Shown here piece by piece: positions 1 to 5,087 of a DNA stretch of 5,087 nt; the first letter of the stretch is position 1; every line of letters starts with the position of its first letter. The notes under the pieces were generated by a model that was not told where the DNA came from, did no database searches, and saw only the letters and a program-made list of their open reading frames with translations. Made by a program: the position numbers and the translations under genes. The DNA is taken from positions 1-5,087 of the forward strand of contig JALQWE010000325.1 of NCBI GenBank assembly GCA_023258825.1, given 5' to 3'. Origin of the DNA: Planctomycetaceae bacterium (lineage in GTDB: Bacteria > Planctomycetota > Planctomycetia > Planctomycetales > Planctomycetaceae).

Positions 1-1
1 C

Positions 2-619
2 GCTGAGCAGCACATTCATAACCTCGACGTTATCAACTGGCTCATGGGTGGTCCGCCAACCAGAGCACAGGGACAAGGCGGTCGCCAGGTCCGCACAGGC
101 AAGGAATATGGGGAAATCTACGATCATCACTTCGTGGAATTCACCTGGGAAAAAGACGGGGATCGCAGCATTCTGCTCAGTCAGTGCCGCCACATCGGCA
201 ACTGCTGGAGCAGCGTTTCCGAGTACGCGCATGGGGCCAATGGCTGGTGCAACATCGGTGACGGCCAGATCTTCGACACCAAAGGCAACCTCGTCTGGGA
301 ATATCCGCGCACCGAAGACGGCAAGCGGAAGAATCTGCACGATGGACATCAGCAGGAACACCACGACCTGTTCGCGTCTATTCGTCGTGGAGAAATCCCC
401 AACGAAGGCGAATACGGCGCGATGAGCACCATGATGTCCGTTCTGGGACGCATGGCCACCTACTCCGGACGCGAAATTGGTTGGGAAGAGGCAATCAACT
501 CCAACCTGAGCATTTCGCCGGTTGAAAAATTCCATAGTTTCGACGACATGCCACCGGTGATGCCCAACGCGGATCTGACCTACGCAATTCCGACCCCAGG
601 GGCCACTAAGGTGCTCTGA
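2..619 (+). CDS. Gfo/Idh/MocA-family oxidoreductase, C-terminal part (5'-truncated by window edge)
   Basis: The reading frame is open from base 2 to a TGA at 617-619 and gives the last 205 residues; the start lies outside the window. The visible part opens with EQHIHNLDV, the C-terminal-domain motif whose His/Asp residues sit in the active site of Gfo/Idh/MocA dehydrogenases. It continues with the expected substrate-binding alpha/beta domain and ends with a helix-rich stretch (EHHDLFASIRRGE, then GAMSTMMSVLGRMATYSGRE) typical of the family's end. Members use NAD(P)(H) bound by an N-terminal Rossmann domain to oxidise or reduce sugars, inositols and related compounds. That Rossmann half, and any export signal, is not visible. 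The substrate cannot be named. Planctomycete genomes carry many paralogues, often called only probable NADH-dependent dehydrogenase. The gene is followed by its own intrinsic terminator and converges on glyA. Family assignment is firm; specific function is unknown. Confidence 0.9.
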   Translation, partial: AEQHIHNLDVINWLMGGPPTRAQGQGGRQVRTGKEYGEIYDHHFVEFTWEKDGDRSILLSQCRHIGNCWSSVSEYAHGANGWCNIGDGQIFDTKGNLVWEYPRTEDGKRKNLHDGHQQEHHDLFASIRRGEIPNEGEYGAMSTMMSVLGRMATYSGREIGWEEAINSNLSISPVEKFHSFDDMPPVMPNADLTYAIPTPGATKVL

Positions 620-641
620 GTGAAAATCAGTCTGCAGGCGG

Positions 642-662
642 TGCCGAATCTTTCGGTCGGCA
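642..662 (+). other. Small stem-loop in the 3' untranslated region of the oxidoreductase gene
   Basis: TGCCGA (642-647) can pair with TCGGCA (657-662) across a 9-base loop; an alternative pairing CCGAA/TTCGG with a 3-base loop overlaps it. It has no T-tract and lies 22 bases after the stop codon and 18 bases before the intrinsic terminator. It may only protect the mRNA 3' end. Function is inferred from position alone. Confidence 0.35.
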
Positions 663-680
663 GTCGCAGCGAAAATTCTG

Positions 681-721
681 AACGGGCTGACTTCCCAGCG
701 GAAATCAGCCCGTTTTTTTTT
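681..721 (+). terminator. Rho-independent terminator of the oxidoreductase gene
   Basis: A perfect 10-bp stem, AACGGGCTGA (681-690) with TCAGCCCGTT (705-714), encloses a 14-base loop and runs directly into nine T residues (713-721). It begins 61 bases after the oxidoreductase stop codon on the same strand. The preceding bases on the left are not A-rich, so it should work only in the + direction. Confidence 0.92.
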
Positions 722-929
722 GTCGGGTGGCTCCCAGCGGGTTGATCCCCGAAGTAGCTCGGTTTGGTCGAGAGAAATGTTGCTGGGCTTCAGCAAGTTT
801 CCTGCCGAAAACTAACCTCTTTTGTGGTTGGCGAGGGTTGTGCAGTCGTGTTTTCCGGGGGGGCAAACGTACCTTACGAAATCTTTATTTCAGAATTCTT
901 CGCACAGAAAAAAAATTCGCGAAATACTG

Positions 930-1109
930 CGACACCGTTTTCGGACCGACGGTGTTTACCCTGCCACAAGAGATTTGCAGAGTGAAATCTGCTGGCAAAG
1001 TCTTCGCTCAAAGGTGCTCAGAGGACGGGGCTGACTGGCCGGAAACTGCCGTGTTTGCAGGCTTCGGTAGTCATGGTTGGTCAGCCCCATCCTCCGAGCA
1101 CCTTTTTTT
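930..1109 (+). ncRNA. Candidate structured small RNA ending in a long terminator hairpin
   Basis: Three stem-loops follow one another. The first is ACACCG/CGGTGT (932-937 with 950-955). The second is TGCCA/TGGCA (962-966 with 993-997) enclosing AGATTT/AAATCT (971-976 with 985-990). The third is a long hairpin (1011-1104) running into seven Ts (1103-1109). In the long hairpin UGGCC (1036-1040) pairs with GGUUG (1075-1079) through three G.U wobbles, and a further G.U occurs in the apical stem. These pairs form in + strand RNA but would be A.C mismatches in the complement. Two other positions (1020/1095 and 1026/1089) show the reverse, so strand evidence from wobbles is mixed, while the T-tract favours +. 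I do not recognise a known RNA family: it is not SRP RNA, tmRNA or an obvious 6S RNA. No clear promoter was found, so the 5' end is a guess. Confidence 0.4.
1011..1109 (+). terminator. Very long hairpin with T-tract, probable intrinsic terminator
   Basis: Arms of 30 bases (1011-1040 and 1075-1104) pair with only two true mismatches in + strand RNA (A1020 opposite C1095, C1026 opposite A1089). The apical part adds a second stem, ACTGCCG (1045-1051) with CGGTAGT (1065-1071), closed over a 13-base loop. Seven T residues (1103-1109) follow on the + strand. On the - strand the hairpin is followed only by a short TTTG, so it is a weak candidate for the glyA terminator, although it lies about 150 bases beyond the glyA stop and could help. 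It is far longer than the usual terminator stem, so a palindromic repeat element is an alternative reading. Confidence 0.6.
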
Positions 1110-1130
1110 CGTGCGCAGGTAGGATTGAAG

Positions 1131-1213
1131 GGGTCAGATACAAATAGCCGAGTGGCCCGAAGAGGGCTTCGCACTATTCGTACGTGGCCCCTTGTTCTGA
1201 CCCTCGCACTATT
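1131..1213. repeat. Inverted/direct repeat cluster, possible mobile-element remnant
   Basis: GGGTCAGATACAA (1131-1143) is matched in inverted orientation by TTGTTCTGACCC (1192-1203), with one base inserted. Between and beyond these arms are two imperfect direct copies beginning GTGGCCC and ending TCGCACTATT (1152-1178 and 1184-1213); the 10-base ends are identical and 35 bases apart. A small hairpin CGAAG/CTTCG (1158-1162 with 1167-1171) lies in the first copy. A GGGGTCAG-type sequence recalls, from memory, the extragenic repeats found near REP-associated (IS200-like) transposases; no transposase is present here. That link is a guess; the repeats themselves are visible. Confidence 0.45.
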
Positions 1214-1256
1214 GGTTTCTGAACCCTTTTATGCCACTACTTTTCGGTCTTCTGAG

Positions 1257-2498
1257 TCACTCGATTCCGGGCACTGGAAAGTTTCGAGCGAATTCGGCGA
1301 TTTCGGACCGCACGGTCTGCAGGGTTTCGGGCTGATCGTTGCCCTTCAATGCCCGCAGGATCCACGCACCGACCCGTTTCATTTCGTCGGCCTTCATGCC
1401 GCGAGTGGTGAGTGCGGCGGTGCCGATGCGAATACCGCTGGGATCCATGGGCTTACGCTGATCATAGGGGATCATGTTTTTGTTGACGGTGATGCCCGCG
1501 TGATCGAGTGCATGCTCGGCGATTTTTCCGGACAGGTCGATGGCGGTCACGTCGCACATCATCAGGTGATTGTCGGTCCCGCCGGAGACCAGTCGCAGGC
1601 CGCCTGCCATCAGAACTTCGGCAAGGGTTTGGGCGTTGACGACAATCTGACGGGCATACTGCTTGAAATCCGGTTGCAGGGCTTCACCAAAGCAAACCGC
1701 TTTGGCTGCGACAATGTGCATCAGCGGTCCTCCCTGGATGCCGGGAAAGACGGAGCGGTCAACGGCCGCTGCATGTTCTTTGCGGCAGAGAATGAACCCG
1801 GAGCGTGGCCCACGGAGGGTTTTGTGGGACGTGGAGGTGACGTAATCCGCGACGGGCACGGGGCTGTTGTGAATTCCCGCGGCGACCAGACCGGAGTAAT
1901 GCGCCATGTCGACCATCAGCAACGCGCCGACGGAGCGGGCAATTTCCGCGAATTTTGCGTGATCGATTTCCCGGGGATAAGCACTGGCTCCCGCCACAAT
2001 CATTTTCGGCTTGTGCTCACGTGCCAGGGCCACGACCTGATCAAAGTCAATTCTGTGATCCTCACGGCGAACACCGTAATGCAGAGTACGATACAGTTTC
2101 CCGCTGAAATTCAGGTGCATGCCATGAGTCAGGTGGCCGCCGTGAGCCAGGTCCATGGCCAGGATGGTGTCACCTGCCTGCAGAGTCGACATGTAGACGG
2201 CCATGTTGGCCTGCGACCCGGCATGGGGCTGCACGTTGGCATGCTCGGCACCGAACAACTGAACGGCTCGGTCCCGTGCAATGTTTTCAATCACATCCAC
2301 ATTTTCGCAACCGCCGTAATAACGCTTGCCCGGATAGCCTTCTGCGTATTTATTGGTCAGTACCGTCCCTGCAGCTTCCATGACCGCAGCGCTGGTGTAG
2401 TTTTCAGAGGCGATCAGTTCCAGTCCATCCACCTGGCGACGACGTTCGAGCTGAATCGCGTCCCAAATGGCAGAATCGGAGGCTTGCAGTGCGGACAT
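1257..2498 (-). CDS. glyA: Serine hydroxymethyltransferase
   Basis: This cytoplasmic PLP enzyme interconverts serine plus tetrahydrofolate with glycine plus 5,10-methylenetetrahydrofolate, the main source of one-carbon units for purines, thymidylate and methionine. The 413-residue product is near the usual bacterial length (about 415-420) and appears complete. Visible family signatures are LELIASENYTS (26-36), NKYAEGYPGKRYYGGCE (49-65), GGHLTHG (120-126, whose His stacks on the PLP ring), VDMAHYSGLVAAG (196-208, with Asp197 expected to bind the PLP pyridine nitrogen), TSTSHKTLRGPR (221-232, with Lys226 forming the Schiff base), FPGIQGGP (251-258) and SGIRIGT (354-360, with Arg357 expected to bind the substrate carboxylate). 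The ATG is preceded by a purine-rich GAAGAGA seven bases upstream (2506-2512), and residues 1-25 match the family's N-terminal helix. No key residue is missing. The gene is convergent with the oxidoreductase and divergent from the BRCT/HTH/TPR gene; no clear terminator of its own was seen. Confidence 0.98.
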   Translation of the reverse strand: MSALQASDSAIWDAIQLERRRQVDGLELIASENYTSAAVMEAAGTVLTNKYAEGYPGKRYYGGCENVDVIENIARDRAVQLFGAEHANVQPHAGSQANMAVYMSTLQAGDTILAMDLAHGGHLTHGMHLNFSGKLYRTLHYGVRREDHRIDFDQVVALAREHKPKMIVAGASAYPREIDHAKFAEIARSVGALLMVDMAHYSGLVAAGIHNSPVPVADYVTSTSHKTLRGPRSGFILCRKEHAAAVDRSVFPGIQGGPLMHIVAAKAVCFGEALQPDFKQYARQIVVNAQTLAEVLMAGGLRLVSGGTDNHLMMCDVTAIDLSGKIAEHALDHAGITVNKNMIPYDQRKPMDPSGIRIGTAALTTRGMKADEMKRVGAWILRALKGNDQPETLQTVRSEIAEFARNFPVPGIE

Positions 2499-2925
2499 GG
2501 CAGGGTCTCTTCAGGACAGTGGGGCTTGACAGCGTAAAACAAAGGGATAAGTCAACAGCGTAAATCAGCAACGCACGGCCAGATCTGGTCCGGGAGTTCT
2601 CAGCATCCAGTCGCAGCAAAAACTGCGTTCTTCCGGACGAAAAACTAATGCTGAAATGTGCTCAGCAGCAAAGAAGGGCAAAAACTTGCATTCTTTCTCA
2701 GGATCAAGCTTCGGCCTGATTTCAAGCGAGAATGCTTTAATTTCTGAAAAAACACCCGCATGGTGGACTCTGACAGGAGATCGCCAGCGAGTTCCTCTTC
2801 TTATAACAGCCCGCGGCCCGAATGCTACCCTTCCGGAATTTTCGACGGTATCCTCGTTGGAAAATGAGTCCGGAATTCCACAGGTTGGGACACGAAAACG
2901 TTCAGTGACAGGCAGAGACAGGATC
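2499..2925. other. Divergent intergenic region between glyA and the BRCT/HTH/TPR gene
   Basis: These bases should hold the promoters of both divergent genes. The reading frame of the downstream gene stays open back to an ATG at 2656. However, the 2656-2925 translation is Ser/Lys/Arg-rich without recognisable domains, and its codons use A and T in the third position much more than the body of the gene (TTA, ATA, AGA and several AAA occur), so I treat it as non-coding. A TATAAC box at 2802-2807 could be a -10 element for the + gene, but no -35 at normal spacing was found. On the - strand a TTGACT box (2550-2555) lies upstream of glyA without a convincing -10. Confidence 0.55.
2529..2564 (-). 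repeat. Duplicated 10-mer upstream of glyA, possible operator
   Basis: ACAGCGTAAA occurs twice, at 2529-2538 and 2555-2564, that is TTTACGCTGT read towards glyA. The copies are 26 bases apart, about two and a half helical turns, and lie 31 to 66 bases upstream of the glyA start codon, where promoter or regulator sites are expected. A TTGACT -35-like box directly abuts one copy. I do not recognise the motif as a known PurR or MetR site. A regulatory role is inferred from position and repetition only. Confidence 0.3.
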
Positions 2926-4416
2926 TTGGGAACCACGACGGATCAGATCACCGAGGACGGGGGCACTGCAGCAGCTGTGCGGGCTGCGGATAACTTGCAG
3001 GCTCTGGAGGCACTTGCGGCGACAGAGGCTGCGAACACGCGGCCGCTGGCTGGTGAAACGCTGGCGTTCACCGGGACCCTGGCGTCCATGACGCATCGCG
3101 CCGCGATGGAACTGGTCGAGCAGCACGGCGGTCGGGCCTCGCAGGCGGTGACGTCGCACACCACGATGCTGGTCATCGGTGAAGAAGGCTGGCCACTGGA
3201 AGCTGACGGCCGGACGTCCCAAAAGCTGCAACAGGCCAGTCAAAGCCTTGCCGATGGTCACGCCATCCGGATTGTGGCCGAATCAGACTGGTTGCTGATG
3301 CTGGGGCTCGACGACCGCCGGGACGAAATTCGCAAAGCCCACACTCCCGCCATGCTCAGTCGACTTCTGGACGTGCCTGTGCGGCTGATTCGTCGCTGGG
3401 CGCGGCTGGGGCTGATTCGCCCGGTGCGGCGTGTTGGCCGTCTGCCCTGGTTCGACTACCGGGAAGTGGCCAGTGCCCGCCGCCTGGCAGCGTTGCTCGA
3501 GGAAGGGGTATCCGCCGAGACGCTGGAAAAAAGTTTGGCGGAACTGGGGCGGACGATTGCCGGCACCGACCGGTCGCTCGCTCAGCTCAATCTGCTGGTG
3601 CGTGACGAAACGGTGCTGCTGCGCGATGACCGGGGTGTGATAATTCCCCGGACAGGTCAGCGTCTGCTGGACTTCGACACCGTCGAACCTCCGCGAGTCT
3701 TTTCGGAGTCGTCCGAAACCGCTGCTACGGCCGCAGGGGATGCTCCGAAAAGTCCGGCGGCCCCGATTTCCCGGCGGGCAGACACGGACGAACCGAATCC
3801 GGTGTTGCTGCCGTTCACAGGTGGACCGCGGCCTCCGGTGGAACGGTCGATGGCCGACTGGAATGCCGAAGAGTGGTTTCACGAGGGCTGTCGGCTGACG
3901 GAAGAGTCCGAGTTGGAATCGGCCATCAATGCGTTTCGAAATTCACTCTCGCTGCTGGGGTCCGAACGCGGCATGCGTGCAAACCCGGAGGACCCGTTGG
4001 CAGAAGAGCGTTTGCTGTTTCCAGATCCCGCGGACGTCAATTTTCATCTGGCGGATGCCCTGTACCGGGAGGGGCGAACGGAAGCCGCTGTCGAACGATA
4101 TTACTGTGCAATTGAGTCCGCTCCGGATTACATCGAGGCCTGGACGCAGCTGGGCTGTCTGCAGGCCGAACTGGGCGAAATGCAGGTCGCTGAGCAGTCG
4201 CTGTGTACCGCCCTGTCCATTCACCCGGGCAATCCTGATGTGGTGCTGCATTACGCACAGCTGCTGGATCGCACGGGGCGTTCCGGGGAGGCCGCGGAGT
4301 ATTGGTCACAGTATCTGCAGCATGACACCCGCGGCCCCTGGGCTGATCATGCGCGGGATCGGTTGGCCGCTCGCGATGTAGCGACGCCAACGGCCCCGGG
4401 ATCACCGGCGGTGTAA
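2926..4416 (+). CDS. BRCT / MerR-type HTH / TPR multidomain protein of unknown function
   Basis: Numbering from a TTG start gives 496 residues. Residues 40-127 form a BRCT domain resembling that of NAD-dependent DNA ligase: GETLAFTGTLASMTHRAAM, then HGG (67-69), HTTMLVIGEEG (78-88), and a final helix with Trp122. Residues 139-209 resemble a MerR-family winged helix: LLDVPVRLIRRWARLGLI (helix-turn-helix), then a wing ending in WFDYREVASARRLAALLEEG. Residues 210-308 are a linker containing a Pro/Ala-rich low-complexity part. Residues 309-345 and 370-471 hold about four TPR units (for example ADALYREGRTEAAVERYYCA). No signal peptide or membrane segment is visible, so it is probably cytoplasmic. 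Domains suggest a DNA-binding or protein-scaffolding role, perhaps regulatory, but no function is known to me. The start is uncertain: TTG 2926 (weak AGG upstream), GTG 2977, or ATG 2656, which would add 90 poorly coding residues and lacks a ribosome-binding site. Confidence 0.85.
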   Translation: MGTTTDQITEDGGTAAAVRAADNLQALEALAATEAANTRPLAGETLAFTGTLASMTHRAAMELVEQHGGRASQAVTSHTTMLVIGEEGWPLEADGRTSQKLQQASQSLADGHAIRIVAESDWLLMLGLDDRRDEIRKAHTPAMLSRLLDVPVRLIRRWARLGLIRPVRRVGRLPWFDYREVASARRLAALLEEGVSAETLEKSLAELGRTIAGTDRSLAQLNLLVRDETVLLRDDRGVIIPRTGQRLLDFDTVEPPRVFSESSETAATAAGDAPKSPAAPISRRADTDEPNPVLLPFTGGPRPPVERSMADWNAEEWFHEGCRLTEESELESAINAFRNSLSLLGSERGMRANPEDPLAEERLLFPDPADVNFHLADALYREGRTEAAVERYYCAIESAPDYIEAWTQLGCLQAELGEMQVAEQSLCTALSIHPGNPDVVLHYAQLLDRTGRSGEAAEYWSQYLQHDTRGPWADHARDRLAARDVATPTAPGSPAV

Positions 4417-4650
4417 CGCACTCGTTTAAGACTGCGATTCCCCACAGGTTGTCATCACTCTACCCAATCGCGCGCATTGCACGGTTTAAGAACTGGTTGA
4501 GAACTGGCCGTTGCGTCCCCGGGATTCGCTGGTGAGGCACTCGCGGGGGCGTTGGTGACTTCTGCTGTGGTTCCAGCTGCGACACGGCTCGAAATGACGA
4601 CCACTGGAATGCCCTGAACACGAAAAAACGCGAGTTTGGAACCAACACTC

Positions 4651-4669
4651 GCCCGCCGCCCGGGCTTTT
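4651..4669 (+). terminator. Weak candidate terminator
   Basis: GCCCG (4651-4655) pairs with CGGGC (4661-4665) over a five-base loop and is followed by TTTTC. The stem is short and the T-run only four bases, and it lies 235 bases past the stop of the BRCT/HTH/TPR gene. It is the best candidate terminator for that gene in the gap, but could be chance in GC-rich sequence. Confidence 0.3.
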
Positions 4670-4726
4670 CTCTGAAAACTGGCCAAAAAGTTTCCGCGAC
4701 TCAGGAAAAACCGGGCTTTCTCCAGA

Positions 4727-4755
4727 CTGCCAGAAACGAGACAATCTGCTAGGAT
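4727..4755 (+). promoter_or_regulatory. Weak sigma-70-like promoter candidate for the SEC-C gene
   Basis: CTGCCA (4727-4732, four of six matches to TTGACA) is separated by 17 bases from TAGGAT (4750-4755, four of six matches to TATAAT). Transcription from it would begin near 4762 and leave a leader of about 210 bases containing the palindrome at 4796. A perfect TTGACA also occurs at 4936-4941 but has no -10 at normal spacing before the ribosome-binding site. Promoter rules in the presumed phylum are poorly known, so this is tentative. Confidence 0.25.
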
Positions 4756-4795
4756 CCCAGCCGGGTCAGTCCGGCAGCCGTCCATTGGCAAGGCT

Positions 4796-4824
4796 GGGTG
4801 ATCACCCTGCTGCGCATGGCAGCA
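4796..4824. promoter_or_regulatory. 12-bp perfect palindrome with abutting hairpin
   Basis: GGGTGATCACCC (4796-4807) is a perfect palindrome with the form of a dimeric regulator's operator. It is followed without gap by TGCTGC (4808-4813) pairing with GCAGCA (4819-4824) over a five-base loop. Both lie 148 to 176 bases upstream of the SEC-C start codon. No known operator is recognised; the regulatory role is inferred. Confidence 0.35.
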
Positions 4825-4958
4825 CCAGCGTCGGCTTGTCCGTTGATGGTGTTTGCCTCAGTTTCGCAGCAGGGATTACAACATTGCACAACAGAAAAGC
4901 GGTTGGGTAGCGCCTTGCGGCCCGGCCTTCGCATATTGACAGTCTTCCCCTTTAGTCC

Positions 4959-4965
4959 AAAGGTG
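4959..4965 (+). promoter_or_regulatory. Ribosome-binding site of the SEC-C gene
   Basis: AAAGGTG lies six bases before the ATG at 4972 and is a good match to the Shine-Dalgarno core. It fixes the start of the last gene and is the clearest such site in the window. Confidence 0.7.
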
Positions 4966-4971
4966 CCATCG

Positions 4972-5087
4972 ATGGCCAACGATCCTTACTCACTGTGTCC
5001 GTGCGGCAGTGGCAAGAAGCTGAAATTCTGTTGCCTTGACATCCTTCCGGAAATTCAGAAAGCCTACAGCCTGCGCGACAACCAACC
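4972..5087 (+). CDS. SEC-C motif protein, N-terminal part (3'-truncated by window edge)
   Basis: Only the first 38 codons and two bases of the next are present. Residues 9-21 read CPCGSGKKLKFCC, a full SEC-C motif with Cys9, Cys11, Cys20 and Cys21 as expected zinc ligands. The motif is known from the C-terminus of SecA, where it binds zinc and SecB or ribosomes, and it also occurs in many unrelated proteins. Here it is at the extreme N-terminus, so this is not SecA. Planctomycetes, as I recall, have proteins starting in this way that continue into TPR-like helices, but the remainder lies outside the window and its function cannot be stated. The ATG is supported by AAAGGTG six bases upstream and by the motif lying directly after it. 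No signal peptide is visible, so a cytoplasmic protein is likely. Confidence 0.88.
   Translation, partial: MANDPYSLCPCGSGKKLKFCCLDILPEIQKAYSLRDNQ

Larger units (their letters stand above)
722..1256. other. Convergent intergenic region, no convincing protein gene
   Basis: This 535-base gap lies between the terminator of the oxidoreductase and the 3' end of glyA, which is read from the other strand. Open frames here are short and overlapping; their translations are rich in Cys, Arg and Phe, resemble no family, and the longest (GTG at 727) runs straight through the hairpins. The stretch 722-930 is featureless apart from an A-rich run (908-915). From about 930 it holds three consecutive stem-loops ending in a T-tract, and from 1131 a cluster of short inverted and direct repeats. 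These are listed separately. Confidence 0.7.
4417..4971. other. Intergenic region upstream of the SEC-C gene
   Basis: No convincing gene occurs in these 555 bases; the - strand open frames give Ser/Arg/Pro-rich translations with no domain and no ribosome-binding site. Visible elements are a repeated GTTTAAGA (4424-4431 and 4484-4491), a repeated GAACTGG (4490-4496 and 4501-4507), a short GC hairpin followed by TTTT (4651-4669), a weak promoter candidate (4727-4755), and a palindrome with adjacent hairpin (4796-4824). No strong terminator follows the upstream gene directly. Confidence 0.55.

Noticed and set aside
727..1122. 131-codon GTG-initiated open frame in the convergent gap
   Set aside because: It has no ribosome-binding site, no recognisable domain and an odd Cys/Arg/Phe-rich composition, and it reads through the three stem-loops and the T-tract.
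1145..1190. tRNA-like string (GCCGAGTGG resembling a Ser/Leu D-arm, followed by a CAC...GTG pairing)
   Set aside because: There is no acceptor stem, no T-arm GTTCGA-type sequence and no proper anticodon loop; the similarity is short and lies in the repeat cluster.
1077..2537. 486-codon open frame on the + strand antisense to glyA
   Set aside because: It lies almost wholly opposite a complete, motif-perfect glyA. Its translation is His/Gly/Val-rich with no domain, as expected from the complement of a codon-biased gene, and it begins inside the long hairpin.
2760..2864. Short ATG-initiated frame (about 34 codons) in the divergent region
   Set aside because: Ser/Pro-rich, no ribosome-binding site, no domain, and it lies in the presumed leader of the BRCT/HTH/TPR gene.
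4460..4791. Two overlapping - strand open frames (94 and 101 codons)
   Set aside because: Overlapping frames with Ser/Arg/Pro-rich translations, no family resemblance and no Shine-Dalgarno sequence; most likely chance in GC-rich non-coding DNA.
4936..4941. Perfect TTGACA as a -35 box for the SEC-C gene
   Set aside because: The -10 position at 16-18 bases spacing would fall on the ribosome-binding site and has no TATAAT-like sequence.

Overview
This 5.1 kb window is moderately GC-rich bacterial DNA. It most resembles a planctomycete (Planctomycetota). That assignment is an inference from three things: a Gfo/Idh/MocA oxidoreductase with an EQHIHNLDV motif of the kind expanded in that phylum, long intergenic gaps, and a composite BRCT / MerR-type HTH / TPR protein. 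No rRNA, tRNA or other phylogenetic marker is present to confirm it.

Layout: (1) bases 2-619, + strand, the C-terminal half of a Gfo/Idh/MocA-family oxidoreductase, followed by a strong intrinsic terminator (681-721). (2) 722-1256, a convergent intergenic region with no convincing gene. It holds two small stem-loops (932-955, 962-997), then a very long hairpin with a T-tract (1011-1109), which together look like a + strand structured RNA. After these lies an inverted and direct repeat cluster (1131-1213) that may be a mobile-element remnant. (3) 1257-2498, - strand, a complete glyA (serine hydroxymethyltransferase). (4) 2499-2925, a divergent non-coding region with a duplicated 10-mer close to glyA. 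(5) 2926-4416, + strand, a BRCT + MerR-like HTH + TPR protein of unknown role, whose start codon is uncertain. (6) 4417-4971, non-coding, with a possible weak terminator, a weak promoter candidate and a 12-bp palindrome next to a hairpin. (7) 4972 to the window end, + strand, the start of a SEC-C zinc-motif protein.

The genes do not form an obvious operon. The oxidoreductase and glyA converge, glyA and the BRCT/HTH/TPR gene diverge, and the SEC-C gene is separated by 555 bases from the gene before it. glyA is a housekeeping one-carbon metabolism gene. The BRCT/HTH/TPR protein and the structured intergenic region are the two parts most worth a second look.
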